A stretch of 64,000 nucleotides of DNA from Pseudoalteromonas aliena SW19 (lineage in GTDB: Bacteria > Pseudomonadota > Gammaproteobacteria > Enterobacterales > Alteromonadaceae), in the NCBI RefSeq assembly GCF_014905615.1, contig NZ_AQGU01000022.1:310001-374000 (forward strand). The letters are read 5' to 3'. A program made the position numbers and the translations under genes. This document shows positions 18,836-27,725 of the stretch, piece after piece. The notes under the pieces were generated by a model, which was not told the origin of the DNA, searched no databases, and worked only from the letters and a program-made list of their open reading frames with translations. Each line of letters opens with the position of its first letter. Position 1 is the stretch's first letter.

Positions 18836-19228
18836 TTAAGCAGATATAGGAGGGCGATAGAGTGAACGAGGTATATTAATTTGTGTAGTAAATACACGTA
18901 CATTTACTTTTTCAGATTCAAGTAAAGTAACGCTAAATAAAGTATCAACATTAAGCATTGAATTAGCTGCGCAGCCACTCATAGGGCATTTACAATCATT
19001 TTTTGGCGTACTTTCGTCGTCGCAACAATCCATCTGTATCATATTTTCAGACATGCTAGCGACAGCTGTTGCATCACTACTTTGTGTCATTGGCATTTGG
19101 GCATGCATTGCTGTTTTAGTTAGCATATGTGGCATTTCGCATACCATAGCTACAGACGCAACTGCCTGACCCACAAAAGTGAGTAGCAAAGTTATCATGA
19201 GTAAACTAGAGTAAAAACGTTGCAACAT
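18836..19228 (-). CDS. Small periplasmic Cys/Met-rich protein, CopL/DUF2946-like
   Basis: This 130-residue protein has a signal peptide (residues 1-24, cleavage after AVA). The mature part is rich in potential copper ligands: CEMPHM, HAQMPM and a cluster MDCCDDESTPKNDCKCPMSG. It ends in SLYRPPISA, like the (L)FRPP tail of CopL/DUF2946-type proteins found beside copper genes. A role in metal binding or sensing in the periplasm is inferred. It is transcribed in the same direction just ahead of cusCBA, 112 bases before the channel gene start, with repeats in between, so it may share control and not one transcript. Confidence 0.75.
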   Translation of the reverse strand: MLQRFYSSLLMITLLLTFVGQAVASVAMVCEMPHMLTKTAMHAQMPMTQSSDATAVASMSENMIQMDCCDDESTPKNDCKCPMSGCAANSMLNVDTLFSVTLLESEKVNVRVFTTQINIPRSLYRPPISA

Positions 19229-19261
19229 TATGCCCTTTAATAAATTTCAAAACGATTGTAA

Positions 19262-19279
19262 GGTAACCAAACGGCAACC
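19262..19279. promoter_or_regulatory. GGTAACC/GGCAACC pair upstream of the CopL-like gene
   Basis: GGTAACC (19262-19268) and GGCAACC (19273-19279) lie 34-51 bases upstream of the start of the CopL-like gene. GGTAACC is the reverse complement of the GGTTACC core repeated before cusC. Confidence 0.35.
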
Positions 19280-19292
19280 ACAAACACTTTAA

Positions 19293-19907
19293 TTATGTAG
19301 ATTGCGGTTTATCGGGTGTTTTGATCAAGTTACTGGCGATAATTGCAAATATACAATATGCGCTAAAATACCAAAACCCTTCACCAAATTGTGCATTCAT
19401 AACAAGTAGCTCACCACTTTTACCATGAGCGTTACCTGCTAAGTAAGTCACTATTAATGCAATAACAAATACATCAACCATGCTCCACTTACTTAATGCA
19501 CAAATAACCAGACCGAGCTTTTGCTTAAATCCATTCAAAGGTAGGCAACAATAGAGCAATTGTAATAATAGCTTCAAACTTGGAATAACAATAGAAAACA
19601 ACCCCACTAAAGCGGCTACAAATAGATTATTGTTATTAGCAAGCTCTTTAACTGTGCCTAAAATACTTTGTGTTTTGTTATAGGCGCTAATCTCGCCTTC
19701 TAACTTATCAAGCCCTAACATGTTCGAAAACATCATTAGCATACTACGAGTACGGCCATCGCCCTCTTCAGCCAGCATTTCAATACCCGCTTGCGCTAGC
19801 TTTGATTTATCTATACTACCTTCTATTGTTAATATCGGCTTTGTAATTCCTGGCAACAATAAACCTATCGCAATTATAATACTTAAAACAGACAACCAAT
19901 TACGCAT
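19293..19907 (-). CDS. PqiA-domain inner-membrane protein
   Basis: This 204-residue protein has about four membrane segments (6-24, 94-116, 128-158, 178-193) and the PqiA-family signature LSKWSMVDVFVIALIVTYL (about 138-156). The PqiA family works with MCE proteins in lipid transport across the envelope; here a single domain is present and no MCE partner gene is adjacent. The start lies two bases after the stop of the EAL-HDOD gene, so both are in one operon. The link between them is not obvious. Confidence 0.85.
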   Translation of the reverse strand: MRNWLSVLSIIIAIGLLLPGITKPILTIEGSIDKSKLAQAGIEMLAEEGDGRTRSMLMMFSNMLGLDKLEGEISAYNKTQSILGTVKELANNNNLFVAALVGLFSIVIPSLKLLLQLLYCCLPLNGFKQKLGLVICALSKWSMVDVFVIALIVTYLAGNAHGKSGELLVMNAQFGEGFWYFSAYCIFAIIASNLIKTPDKPQST

Positions 19908-19909
19908 AC

Positions 19910-21175
19910 TTAATCAACCATAACCTCTATCACATCGTCACTATAAAGCATCGACTCTAAAATAAAGTTATAAAGTTCCTCAATCGAAAGTTGCGAATTG
20001 ATCTGTTGAAGTGTTGAATCAACCAATGACCAATCTTGTCCTTCTATCGCTTTAACCAGCATTAAACAATCACCCAAAGCGCCTGCACCTACTAATAACG
20101 CAGCACTAATGCTTTCATCGAGTGTAAACTCTTCCACTATTACCTTTAGCTCTATATCCAAAATAGCATCAAGCATCGAAAACAAGCCTACCAAGTAAGC
20201 TTTTTCAGCTAGCTCTTTATCACTTTCACTTAAAATTAGCTCCATAAGCCTTGCTCGTACAAGTGCAAATTTAGTTAATTCAGTCGGTTTATCAATACCC
20301 AAATCACTCAAAGCCAACACTCGAACGAATTGACGAATAACATCTTCGCCTAAGTAAACTACAGCTTGTGAGATAGAAGTAATGACCAAACTAGCATTAC
20401 CTGAACGTGCATTGGCCAACTTTAATATGCGCGTGGTGATCCCTATATCTTTAGCCACACGTTGGTGTATTTCTTCAAAGCACAAAGACGCTTTTGAAAC
20501 CGATTTCAATAAGTCAAATACACTTGCTTTAGATGGATCGACACCACTATAGGAAATCATCTCAGGTTGAGAAAAAAAGAACCCTTGAAAATAATCGCAT
20601 CCAGCCGCTTTTAATAATAAAAATTGCTGGTGCGTTTCTATACGTTCAACAATAATCTTACAGTGTGGATAATTACGTTTAAGCTTTTTGACCCATATAG
20701 TCGTTTTTATAATGGGTTCATCTGCTTCTATTTTAATATAACTAACAAGCGCTAATAGTGGCTCCCACTTAGCATCACCATCATAATCATCGAGCGCAAA
20801 AATATATCCGTCCTTTTTAAGTGCACGCACACGATTAGCAACCGCCGCAATATTTACTGCACGTTCGACTATTTCAATAACGGTGGTGTCTGGATTTAAT
20901 AATTTTGGAAAATCATCAAGCAATGCATCCGTAGATAAGTTTATAAACGCCAGTTGATTGGCGGTAAGTTTCTCAGGCCCCACCAACATAAGTGTATTAA
21001 AAAATAAACGACTGGTGGCGTGCTGATCACTTGTACCTACTGGAAAAGCGTTATTTGGCGAGTTTCTATATAGCAGCTCATATGCAAATAGTTCTTTTTC
21101 AATATTAAATATGGGCTGCCTAGCAACATATTGCGTTATAGAAGGAGTTGAATTAGGTGTATTAGACACTTTCAA
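19910..21175 (-). CDS. EAL-HDOD signalling protein
   Basis: This 421-residue protein has an N-terminal EAL-like domain (about 14-205; starts YVARQPIFNIEKELFAYELLYR) and a C-terminal HDOD domain (about 210-400; motif ITTRILKLANARS). The EAL core is altered (ELL in place of EAL, LDDYDGDAKWEPLL in place of the DDFGTGYSSL loop), as is usual in the YuxH/CdgJ group, so it probably does not hydrolyse c-di-GMP and acts through protein contacts. Relatives affect motility. The frame opens with TTG; a GTG two codons later is an alternative. First gene of an operon with the PqiA-like gene. Confidence 0.9.
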   Translation of the reverse strand: MKVSNTPNSTPSITQYVARQPIFNIEKELFAYELLYRNSPNNAFPVGTSDQHATSRLFFNTLMLVGPEKLTANQLAFINLSTDALLDDFPKLLNPDTTVIEIVERAVNIAAVANRVRALKKDGYIFALDDYDGDAKWEPLLALVSYIKIEADEPIIKTTIWVKKLKRNYPHCKIIVERIETHQQFLLLKAAGCDYFQGFFFSQPEMISYSGVDPSKASVFDLLKSVSKASLCFEEIHQRVAKDIGITTRILKLANARSGNASLVITSISQAVVYLGEDVIRQFVRVLALSDLGIDKPTELTKFALVRARLMELILSESDKELAEKAYLVGLFSMLDAILDIELKVIVEEFTLDESISAALLVGAGALGDCLMLVKAIEGQDWSLVDSTLQQINSQLSIEELYNFILESMLYSDDVIEVMVD

Positions 21176-21306
21176 TAGGTTTAGCCTGTAAGTTCATATT
21201 TGCAAATAACACTCAATATAGTCACTTTAATACAGATGACATATTAAAAGTATAGTAAAAATATCTTAATCCCTGTGACAATTTCTCAATTAAGAGGTTT
21301 TACTTA
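21176..21306. promoter_or_regulatory. Promoter region of the EAL-HDOD operon
   Basis: An AT-rich stretch upstream of a minus-strand operon. A TTGTCA-like -35 (complement of 21276-21281) is visible but no convincing -10 at standard spacing. Nothing else is seen. Confidence 0.25.
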
Positions 21307-21469
21307 ATACCAATTGCATTAAATTAGTGATCTATTATGGCGATAAGAAAATAGCGCAATAACAAGGCTAAAATTATGATACATAGTTGTTCTATGTATC
21401 ATAATTTTTAACGTAGTTAGTGAGTTATTTAATACGCTAGAATGATCATGTTTTTAATAAAATTGGTAT
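21307..21469 (+). repeat. Dispersed ATACCAATT-type repeat (copy B, hairpin core)
   Basis: The ends are inverted: ATACCAATTGCATTAAA at the left and the reverse of ATACCAATTTTATTAAA at the right, with two differences in 17 bases. The centre holds a perfect 14-bp stem, ATTATGATACATAG and CTATGTATCATAAT, around TTGTT. Both arms match 11845-12046. No reading frame is present. It is best read as a MITE-like element. Confidence 0.78.
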
Positions 21470-21601
21470 AATTACGCAGACCTATATTAAAAACTCGCTT
21501 GTTGCACACTATAACCATACAAAATGAAGGGGTATATAACACAAAGCGACTCTGCTGGGGTATAATAAATAAAAATGTTAACTCACTGAAAAAGAGCCTC
21601 C

Positions 21602-22168
21602 ATGAGTATTGAAAAAGCCTTAATTGAACGCAGTAATAGCCAATGTGAATTGTGTGCAGCAACTGATCATCTAGCTGTTTACGAAGTCCCTCCTGTAACA
21701 GACACCCACTCAGATAAATGCATTTACACATGCCAAACATGTAAAGATCAAATCGAAAGCAATAGCGAATTAACACCAACACATTGGCATTGCTTAAACG
21801 ACAGTATGTGGAGCCAAACGCCAGCAGTACAAGTTGTCGCTTATAGAATGCTTTCGCGCTTAGCACCAGACAATGGCTGGGCGCAAGACGCACTAGACAT
21901 GATTTACCTTGAAGAAGACACGCTTACTTGGGCTAAAAAAGCACTTGCAGAAGATGACGATGTTAAACATGTTGATAGCAATGGTGTGGTACTTCAAGCG
22001 GGTGATACTGTGACACTTATTAAAGATTTAGATGTTAAAGGTAGCAGCCTTACCGCCAAACGCGGAACCGCTGTACGTAATATTGGTTTGACAAGTAACC
22101 CTGAGCATATTGAAGGCCGTGTTGACGGCCAGCGTATTGTTATTTTAACTAAATTCGTTAAAAAATAA
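21602..22168 (+). CDS. PhnA-domain protein
   Basis: This 188-residue protein has a zinc-ribbon-like N-terminus (CELCAATDHL at 15-24 and CQTC near 45) and the C-terminal PhnA/YjdM domain (about 115-188; SNGVVLQAGDTVTLIKDLDVKG). Despite the name the family is not shown to act in phosphonate use; the function is unknown. The middle (60-110) is an extra helical part present in longer relatives. The ATG follows GAGCC. Single gene with a shared terminator. Confidence 0.88.
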   Translation: MSIEKALIERSNSQCELCAATDHLAVYEVPPVTDTHSDKCIYTCQTCKDQIESNSELTPTHWHCLNDSMWSQTPAVQVVAYRMLSRLAPDNGWAQDALDMIYLEEDTLTWAKKALAEDDDVKHVDSNGVVLQAGDTVTLIKDLDVKGSSLTAKRGTAVRNIGLTSNPEHIEGRVDGQRIVILTKFVKK

Positions 22169-22175
22169 GACAAAA

Positions 22176-22204
22176 AAAAGCGCTGTAAATACAGCGCTTT
22201 TTAT
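22176..22204. terminator. Bidirectional terminator between phnA-like and rlmJ
   Basis: AAAAGCGCTGTA and TACAGCGCTTTT pair around AA, with an A-run before and a T-run after. It sits between two convergent genes. Confidence 0.9.
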
Positions 22205-22223
22205 AAGCTAAAGTGATAAAAAC

Positions 22224-23063
22224 CTACTCATCAACGAGCTGTTCGCTACGATAAAAACCACTTGGTTTACTCAATAAACTCATTAACTCTGGTAACACTT
22301 CATCCATAGTGTGTTTTAACTTCCAAGGCGGATTAATGACTATCATGCCAGATGCCGTCATGCCATGCACATCAGTATCTTCTTCAGTGCCTAGTTCAAA
22401 CAATTGAATGTTTTGCATGCCGGAATCTATTAACCCTTGTTCCATATTATTAATGCGCTCTCTATCTACTACTGGGTACCAAATCATATAAGTGCCGGTA
22501 GAAAAACGTTGATATGCTTTAATTAAAGTCGCTACAACTGTTTCATAATCATCTTTAATTTCGTAAGGAGGGTCAATCAATACACACGCTCGACGAGATG
22601 CTGGTGGTAGTAATCCCACTAATCCTGCAAAACCATTTTCACCACGCACACGAATCGATCGCTTACCTTGCATGTTTTCTTCTAGTAACAATAGATCTCG
22701 CGGATGAAGTTCAAAAAACCAGCCTTTATCTTGGCGACGTAAAAAATGTTCAGCTATTTTTGGCGAACCTGGGTAGAACTCCAGTGCATCCGTTTCGTTA
22801 AATGATTTAATTAACTCAATGTAATCATTCAATGCTGCGTGCTTACTTGTATGTTGCCATAGCTTTTGAATACCATCTTGATATTCTTGTGTTTTTTGTG
22901 CATCAGCTGCAGCTAATTCAAAAAAACCAGCACCCGAATGCGTGTCTATATAATCAAGCGGCTTATCTTTAAGCGTTTGATAGCCTAGCACCTGTGCTAA
23001 TACTAAATGTTTGAGTACATCAGCAGGATTACCAGCATGAAATGAGTGTCTGTAACTAAGCAT
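22224..23063 (-). CDS. rlmJ: 23S rRNA (adenine(2030)-N6)-methyltransferase RlmJ
   Basis: This 279-residue SAM-dependent methyltransferase opens with the RlmJ signature MLSYRHSFHAGNPADVLKH and carries the catalytic N6-adenine motif DPPYE (about residue 165). The YIDTHSGAGFF segment (39-49) is the SAM-binding loop. E. coli RlmJ methylates A2030 of 23S rRNA. Length and both termini match the family. Single gene, divergent from the short coiled-coil gene and zapA. Confidence 0.95.
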   Translation of the reverse strand: MLSYRHSFHAGNPADVLKHLVLAQVLGYQTLKDKPLDYIDTHSGAGFFELAAADAQKTQEYQDGIQKLWQHTSKHAALNDYIELIKSFNETDALEFYPGSPKIAEHFLRRQDKGWFFELHPRDLLLLEENMQGKRSIRVRGENGFAGLVGLLPPASRRACVLIDPPYEIKDDYETVVATLIKAYQRFSTGTYMIWYPVVDRERINNMEQGLIDSGMQNIQLFELGTEEDTDVHGMTASGMIVINPPWKLKHTMDEVLPELMSLLSKPSGFYRSEQLVDE

Positions 23064-23281
23064 TGTTTATTTTCGCCATACGCTATTTAATAAAAAACAG
23101 TGAACCATAAGCTCTATACTTTGGCAACTGAGAGTGAACCATTTCTGAATGAAAAAGCACATACGCTGAATTATCCCTTAACGAAGAAGAAAAATCAGCT
23201 AAAACCGCCGTAAATGCTGGCAAATCAACACACTTTGCTTTACATTTGCATGACATTAATTACAGTTATATGAGCGCCTTT

Positions 23282-23512
23282 ATGAATAACAATACTCTTC
23301 AACAACTCGAACAACTGATCGATTCCTTAATTGATCGTAACAATCAATTACAAACAGATGTTTCTAACTTAAAAGATCAAAATAGTAAACTCATTGACGA
23401 GAATGAACTATTACAGTTGGAAGCTCTTGAAAACGAAGAAAAACAAAAAGATGCGAGCACTACGTTATCGGGTCTTCTAGATAAGTTACAAAGCGCACAA
23501 CAGGCTAACTAA
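23282..23512 (+). CDS. Short coiled-coil protein, TIGR02449/ZapB-like
   Basis: This is a single coiled coil of 76 residues from the start used (MNNNTLQQLEQLIDSLIDRN), with heptads rich in Leu, Asn and Gln across residues 5-50. It matches the small TIGR02449-type proteins encoded just before zapA in many gammaproteobacteria; a role in cell division is inferred from that position. The frame is open upstream, with ATG at 23270 and TTG at 23246 as alternatives; no ribosome binding site decides. Its stop overlaps the zapA ATG by one base (TAATG), showing coupling. Confidence 0.78.
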   Translation: MNNNTLQQLEQLIDSLIDRNNQLQTDVSNLKDQNSKLIDENELLQLEALENEEKQKDASTTLSGLLDKLQSAQQAN

Positions 23513-23817
23513 TGTCTGAGCTGCAAAACCAGCGGGTCACTGTTGAGTTGCTAGGTAAAGAGCAGCAATTTGCTTGTCCCGAAGGACAAGAAGATGCATT
23601 AATAGCAGCAGCTAAAAATCTAAATGACTTAGTTGATAAAATGAAAAAACGCTCAACAGTCAGAAGCGATCAAAAAGCCTTACTTATGGCTGCGCTTAAC
23701 TTAAGCCATGAATTGCTAGAAGCAAATACACAGGCTACAGTTGAGCAGCAACAACAAGACCAACTTATTGATAAATTGAGTCAATATTTGGCAAGTGACC
23801 CTAAACATCAAAAATAA
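23512..23817 (+). CDS. zapA: Cell division protein ZapA
   Basis: This 101-residue protein has the ZapA globular head (about 1-45; VTVELLGKEQQFACPEGQEDALIAAAKNLND) and a C-terminal coiled coil (about 60-97). ZapA bundles FtsZ filaments at the division ring. It is translationally coupled to the preceding coiled-coil gene. The usual downstream neighbours in related genomes (6S RNA and the 5-formyl-THF cyclo-ligase gene) are not seen here; a terminator and an MBL hydrolase follow. Confidence 0.93.
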   Translation: MSELQNQRVTVELLGKEQQFACPEGQEDALIAAAKNLNDLVDKMKKRSTVRSDQKALLMAALNLSHELLEANTQATVEQQQQDQLIDKLSQYLASDPKHQK

Positions 23818-23842
23818 AAAGCGCACACTGCGCTTTTTGTTT
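23814..23842 (+). terminator. Terminator of zapA
   Basis: AAAAAGCGCA and TGCGCTTTTT pair around CAC and end in a T-rich run. It starts at the zapA stop codon. Confidence 0.88.
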
Positions 23843-23883
23843 ATTATAAGAGCAATTAAAATAATATAGCGTTGAGAGATTAA

Positions 23884-24906
23884 ATGAAGTTAATTAATTC
23901 CAATAGAATCACTTCATGTAAGCACTTACTACTAGCATATATTTTGCTCTTTTTAGCCCCTCTATCCCATGCAGCAGTTAGTTGGGAGACAATTAATGCC
24001 AACATTCAATTTTTAAAACAAGAAGATAAACTGCGCTTTTACGACTCAAATCAAGTGTTAATTGAGGGCAAAAAATGTGCGCTACTTGTAGATGCGAGCG
24101 GAAATTTTGCTGGTGTAGAACGATTAGTTAATGATTTAAAAAAACGCCTCAAAACCCCTTTATGTTATTTAGTTGCTACGCATTACCATGATGATCACTT
24201 ACTTGGCATGGCAGTAATGCAGCACTTTTATCCTGACGCAAAACTAATTGTTCATCAACGAGTCAATGATAACTTTAGTGTGTATCAAAAAGCATTTACT
24301 AATCAGCTTGATAATTATGAAAAAAGTATAGAACTCAGCTACCAACGCTTAGCCAATATTGCTAAAGAAGATCAACCACAGTGGCGAGAGAAATTAGAGT
24401 TAGCAAAAAAGCGACTATTTCGCTGGCGAGAATATCAACTTAATGCCCCTCAAATTGCTATCAATAAGAGCAAAACGCTCGATTTAGGCGGTTTTGAGCT
24501 AACGCTTAATGCGCATGCAGCACATACCAATGGCGATTTAACCATTAGTACTAACGGTGGCAGTGTTTTAATTGGAGGTGATGCTGTAGATTGGCTCCCT
24601 TATCCAGGTCACGGTGAACTCAAAAGCTGGCAAGCACTTCTTAAGCAATATATAAACGATTCAAAGCTCAGCTTAATTATTCCAGGCCACGGTGGTACGC
24701 TTAATAGAGCTCAGCTTAAACAGCCTTTATTATTTTTAACAGCCATTACTGAGCATGTAAAAAACAATAAAGGCCAGACTGTAGAAAAGCTGGTGCTGTC
24801 GTTCCCTGAATCAGTTATGAAACCTTATACAGAAGAGACACTTAACAAAAAATCGAGTGATTTATTTTTACAAGCTGGGCTAATCCGCGCTAAAAACACT
24901 AAATAA
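23884..24906 (+). CDS. Periplasmic MBL-fold metallo-hydrolase
   Basis: This 340-residue protein has a signal peptide (1-30, cleavage after SHA) and the metallo-beta-lactamase fold. Zinc ligands are visible: HYHDDH (about 100-105), the His of AHTNGDL, the Asp of GGDAVDW and the His of IPGHGG. An insert of about 60 mostly helical residues follows the first motif. It could be a broad MBL hydrolase; nothing shows true beta-lactamase activity. It lies 46 bases before mltD in the same direction, with an AACACAA/TTGTGTT hairpin between (24910-24927). Confidence 0.85.
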   Translation: MKLINSNRITSCKHLLLAYILLFLAPLSHAAVSWETINANIQFLKQEDKLRFYDSNQVLIEGKKCALLVDASGNFAGVERLVNDLKKRLKTPLCYLVATHYHDDHLLGMAVMQHFYPDAKLIVHQRVNDNFSVYQKAFTNQLDNYEKSIELSYQRLANIAKEDQPQWREKLELAKKRLFRWREYQLNAPQIAINKSKTLDLGGFELTLNAHAAHTNGDLTISTNGGSVLIGGDAVDWLPYPGHGELKSWQALLKQYINDSKLSLIIPGHGGTLNRAQLKQPLLFLTAITEHVKNNKGQTVEKLVLSFPESVMKPYTEETLNKKSSDLFLQAGLIRAKNTK

Positions 24907-24952
24907 CTCAACACAACGGATTGTGTTAAAATGATAAAAGGAATGTATAAAA

Positions 24953-26422
24953 GTGATCACTATGCGCAGCTTGGTTTTATTTTGTTTAAGTCTATTTTTA
25001 TTTGGTTGCGGGAGTACAGAGCCTGAGCTACAAGATGCTCCAAAAATACTTACCCACCATGAGGCAGATAACCAATCTGAAAATGAATTACAAAAAAAAC
25101 AAAGCAGTTCTAAACTAGCACCATCGCCACTTAAACAAACTGATATTAAAAAGCGTCAAACTCAAGTAACTGACTTATGGGTACATGTTGCAAATAACCT
25201 GCATTTCAAAATTCATAAAAACGTTGCGTTAAATAAGCGCATTAACTGGTATTTAAAACAGCCAAATTATTTACGCACAGTAAATAAGCGCGCCGCTCCC
25301 TATTTTTATCACATTGTGAAAAAGGTTGAAAAAAAAGGCTTACCCATGGAGCTCGCGTTACTGCCATTTGTTGAAAGCGGCTTTAGACCCACAATCGTAT
25401 CATCGCAACAAGCGGTAGGCATATGGCAGCTAGTAGCCGCAACGGCACATCACTTTGGTGTAAAGTCAGATCAATGGTATGACGGTCGTCAAGATGTACT
25501 CGCCTCAACTGATGCGGCACTTGATTATTTGAGCTACTTACACAAACGTTTTGATGGTAATTGGTTACATGCCCTTGCTGCTTATAATACTGGCGAAGGT
25601 CGCGTAAAACGTGCAATTGAAAAAAACAAAAAAAGAGGAAAAAGCACCGATTATTGGTCGTTAAACTTACCCAAGGAAACAGCCGATTACGTACCTAAAC
25701 TACTTGCATTGAGCTACCTGGTCAAACACCCGAAAAAACCACTCAAGCGTCCAAAATTAGCTTACAAACCATTGACTACACAAATGGATGTCGGTCAACA
25801 ATTTGATTTTTCGGTGATCGCTAAACTTTCAGGTGTAGGTTCAAAACAATTACATGCGCTCAATCAAGGCTATTTAAAAAATCAAAGCTCACCCAATGGC
25901 CCGCACACTTTACTTCTCCCTATCAGACAAGAAGCACTTTTAAAAAGCCAATTTTTTAGGGCTAATTTTGCAGGTGAATACATAGTAATAAAAAACGATA
26001 CACTTTATAGCATTGCAAGGCGTCTCGACATGTCAGTCATCGCCTTAAAACAGCTTAATAATAAACAAACAAACTTAATTAGTGTTGGTGAAAAGCTCTT
26101 AGTTGGGCAACCAAAAACGCTTCCAAAATCCCTTACGGTTGACTATAAAATAAGTCCCTACCTTGAACATAAAGAATTGGTTATTCCCACTATAGAAGTA
26201 AACTATGAGGTAAAACAAGGTGATAATCTATGGGAAATCAGCCAGCTGTATGATGTAGCTCATAGTGATTTAGCTAAATGGAATAAACTCTCTGCATCGA
26301 GTGTATTAAAACCTGGTACGCAACTCGTGATGTTTATACCCCAAGCAAAAAAACCTAAAGCAATACCAATAAAAAAGAATTTACTATTAGATCTACAAAA
26401 AACACTAAATCAACCACGTTAA
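24953..26422 (+). CDS. mltD: Membrane-bound lytic transglycosylase MltD
   Basis: This 489-residue lipoprotein (lipobox LFGC, Cys19) cleaves the glycan strands of peptidoglycan. The SLT domain (about 110-225) has the catalytic Glu141 in PFVESGF and the AVGIWQL segment, and AYNTGEG further on. Two LysM repeats follow (about 342-386 and 421-464) with YEVKQGDNLWEIS as the clearest. The GTG start is ten bases after AAGGA; an ATG three codons later is the alternative. Domain order matches MltD; two LysM units is on the usual side. Confidence 0.93.
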   Translation: MITMRSLVLFCLSLFLFGCGSTEPELQDAPKILTHHEADNQSENELQKKQSSSKLAPSPLKQTDIKKRQTQVTDLWVHVANNLHFKIHKNVALNKRINWYLKQPNYLRTVNKRAAPYFYHIVKKVEKKGLPMELALLPFVESGFRPTIVSSQQAVGIWQLVAATAHHFGVKSDQWYDGRQDVLASTDAALDYLSYLHKRFDGNWLHALAAYNTGEGRVKRAIEKNKKRGKSTDYWSLNLPKETADYVPKLLALSYLVKHPKKPLKRPKLAYKPLTTQMDVGQQFDFSVIAKLSGVGSKQLHALNQGYLKNQSSPNGPHTLLLPIRQEALLKSQFFRANFAGEYIVIKNDTLYSIARRLDMSVIALKQLNNKQTNLISVGEKLLVGQPKTLPKSLTVDYKISPYLEHKELVIPTIEVNYEVKQGDNLWEISQLYDVAHSDLAKWNKLSASSVLKPGTQLVMFIPQAKKPKAIPIKKNLLLDLQKTLNQPR

Positions 26423-26487
26423 GTTTATAAACAACTCTATTTCGCGTAAAATCACCTCCTAACATAGTAAAATTTAAAGAGACAAGC

Positions 26488-26976
26488 ATGCAAATTAGTA
26501 AAAATTCAGCGGTTGAATTTCATTACACCCTTAGCGAAGCGGGTGAGCAAGTTGAAACGAGTACAAACGACGCACCGCTTACTTATATTCATGGCAGCGA
26601 AGGCATGCTTCCTGGTTTAGAAAAAGCCCTTGAAGGAAAAGCCGCTGGCGAAAAATTTAGCGTAACATTAGAGCCAAGTGAATCTTATGGCGAACGTGTT
26701 GACGACTTAATTCAACGCATTCCCCTAAAGCACTTACAAGGTGATGTTAAAGTATGGAAACCAGGCATGACCGCTATGGTTACCTCTAATCAAGGTCGCC
26801 ATCAGGTAACGATTGTTAAAGTAGGCCGTTTTAACGCAGACTGTGATTTAAACCACCCATTTGCTGGTAAAACACTAACATTTGCTGTTGAGGTTGTTTC
26901 TGTTCGCGAAGCAACAAATGAAGAACTTTCTCATGGCCATGTTCATGCTGAAGGCGGTTGTGGTCACTCGCACTAA
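26488..26976 (+). CDS. FKBP-type peptidyl-prolyl isomerase, SlyD-like
   Basis: This 162-residue protein has the SlyD-type split FKBP domain with an inserted IF (chaperone) domain (about 70-130) and motifs GSEGMLPGLEKALEGKAAGE and YGERVDD. The C-terminus is rich in His and Cys (SHGHVHAEGGCGHSH), a short version of the SlyD metal-binding tail, so nickel or zinc binding is likely. It acts as a cytoplasmic prolyl isomerase/chaperone. It precedes the SDR gene by 20 bases and may be cotranscribed with it. Confidence 0.93.
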   Translation: MQISKNSAVEFHYTLSEAGEQVETSTNDAPLTYIHGSEGMLPGLEKALEGKAAGEKFSVTLEPSESYGERVDDLIQRIPLKHLQGDVKVWKPGMTAMVTSNQGRHQVTIVKVGRFNADCDLNHPFAGKTLTFAVEVVSVREATNEELSHGHVHAEGGCGHSH

Positions 26977-26996
26977 TAAGCACTAAAGGAGCAAGT

Positions 26997-27725
26997 ATGT
27001 CTAAAGTTGCGATTGTCACTGGCGGTACAAAAGGTATTGGCTTAGCCGTAGTAAAGCGTTTATTACACAACGGCTATCAGGTTCACAACCTTGATATAGA
27101 GCCTAGCGACAGCGGTGAATTTCATCTATGCGATGTTAGTGATGTCGCTGCCGTACGCCACTGTATAATGTCCATATGTAAACAAACACAACGTGTTGAC
27201 GTACTTGTTTCCAACGCAGGAAAACACTTAAGCGCTAATATTGAAAGCACCGATGAGCAAACCCTCGATGCGCTTTTTGCACTTAATGTGAAAGGTGCTT
27301 ACGCTGCCGTACAGAGTGTACTACCTAATATGAAAGTCCAAAATAGTGGTTCTATTATATTAATTGCTTCTGATCAGGCAATTATAGGTAAGCAAAACTC
27401 GTTTGCGTATAACTTAACTAAACATGCCCTTGCTTCAATGGCAAAAACAACAGCGCTTGATTACGCCAGCTTTAATATTCGTGTAAATGCGGTATGTCCT
27501 GGCACAATAGAGACCCCACTATTTCACAATGCAATAGATGCGTACTGCGCGCAAAGTGGCGCTAACAAAGCTGAAATAGTTGCCGAAGAAGCCAGCCTTC
27601 AACCGCTAAATCGATTAGGTCAAGCTGACGAAGTTGCGGCACTTGTCAGTTTTTTAGCAAGTGACGATGCCAGCTTTATTACTGGCAGCCTACAAAGCAT
27701 TGATGGTGGCTATACAGCCCAATGA
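26997..27725 (+). CDS. Short-chain dehydrogenase/reductase
   Basis: This classical SDR of 242 residues has the NAD(P)-binding TGGTKGIG (residues 8-15), the NAG motif (NNAG-like SNAGKH), and the catalytic YNLTK (Tyr and Lys four apart) preceded by the Ser of LIASD. The C-terminal SIDGGYTAQ is typical. The frame is open to 26958 inside the slyD-like gene, but the ATG at 26997 follows AAAGGAG at proper spacing. It overlaps the amidohydrolase gene by four bases, so the two form a unit, probably oxidation of a sugar or similar alcohol followed by lactone hydrolysis. Substrate unknown. Confidence 0.93.
   Translation: MSKVAIVTGGTKGIGLAVVKRLLHNGYQVHNLDIEPSDSGEFHLCDVSDVAAVRHCIMSICKQTQRVDVLVSNAGKHLSANIESTDEQTLDALFALNVKGAYAAVQSVLPNMKVQNSGSIILIASDQAIIGKQNSFAYNLTKHALASMAKTTALDYASFNIRVNAVCPGTIETPLFHNAIDAYCAQSGANKAEIVAEEASLQPLNRLGQADEVAALVSFLASDDASFITGSLQSIDGGYTAQ

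Noticed and set aside
23884..24906. MBL protein as an antibiotic-resistance beta-lactamase
   Set aside because: Zinc ligands alone do not show it; the insert and context are those of general MBL hydrolases.
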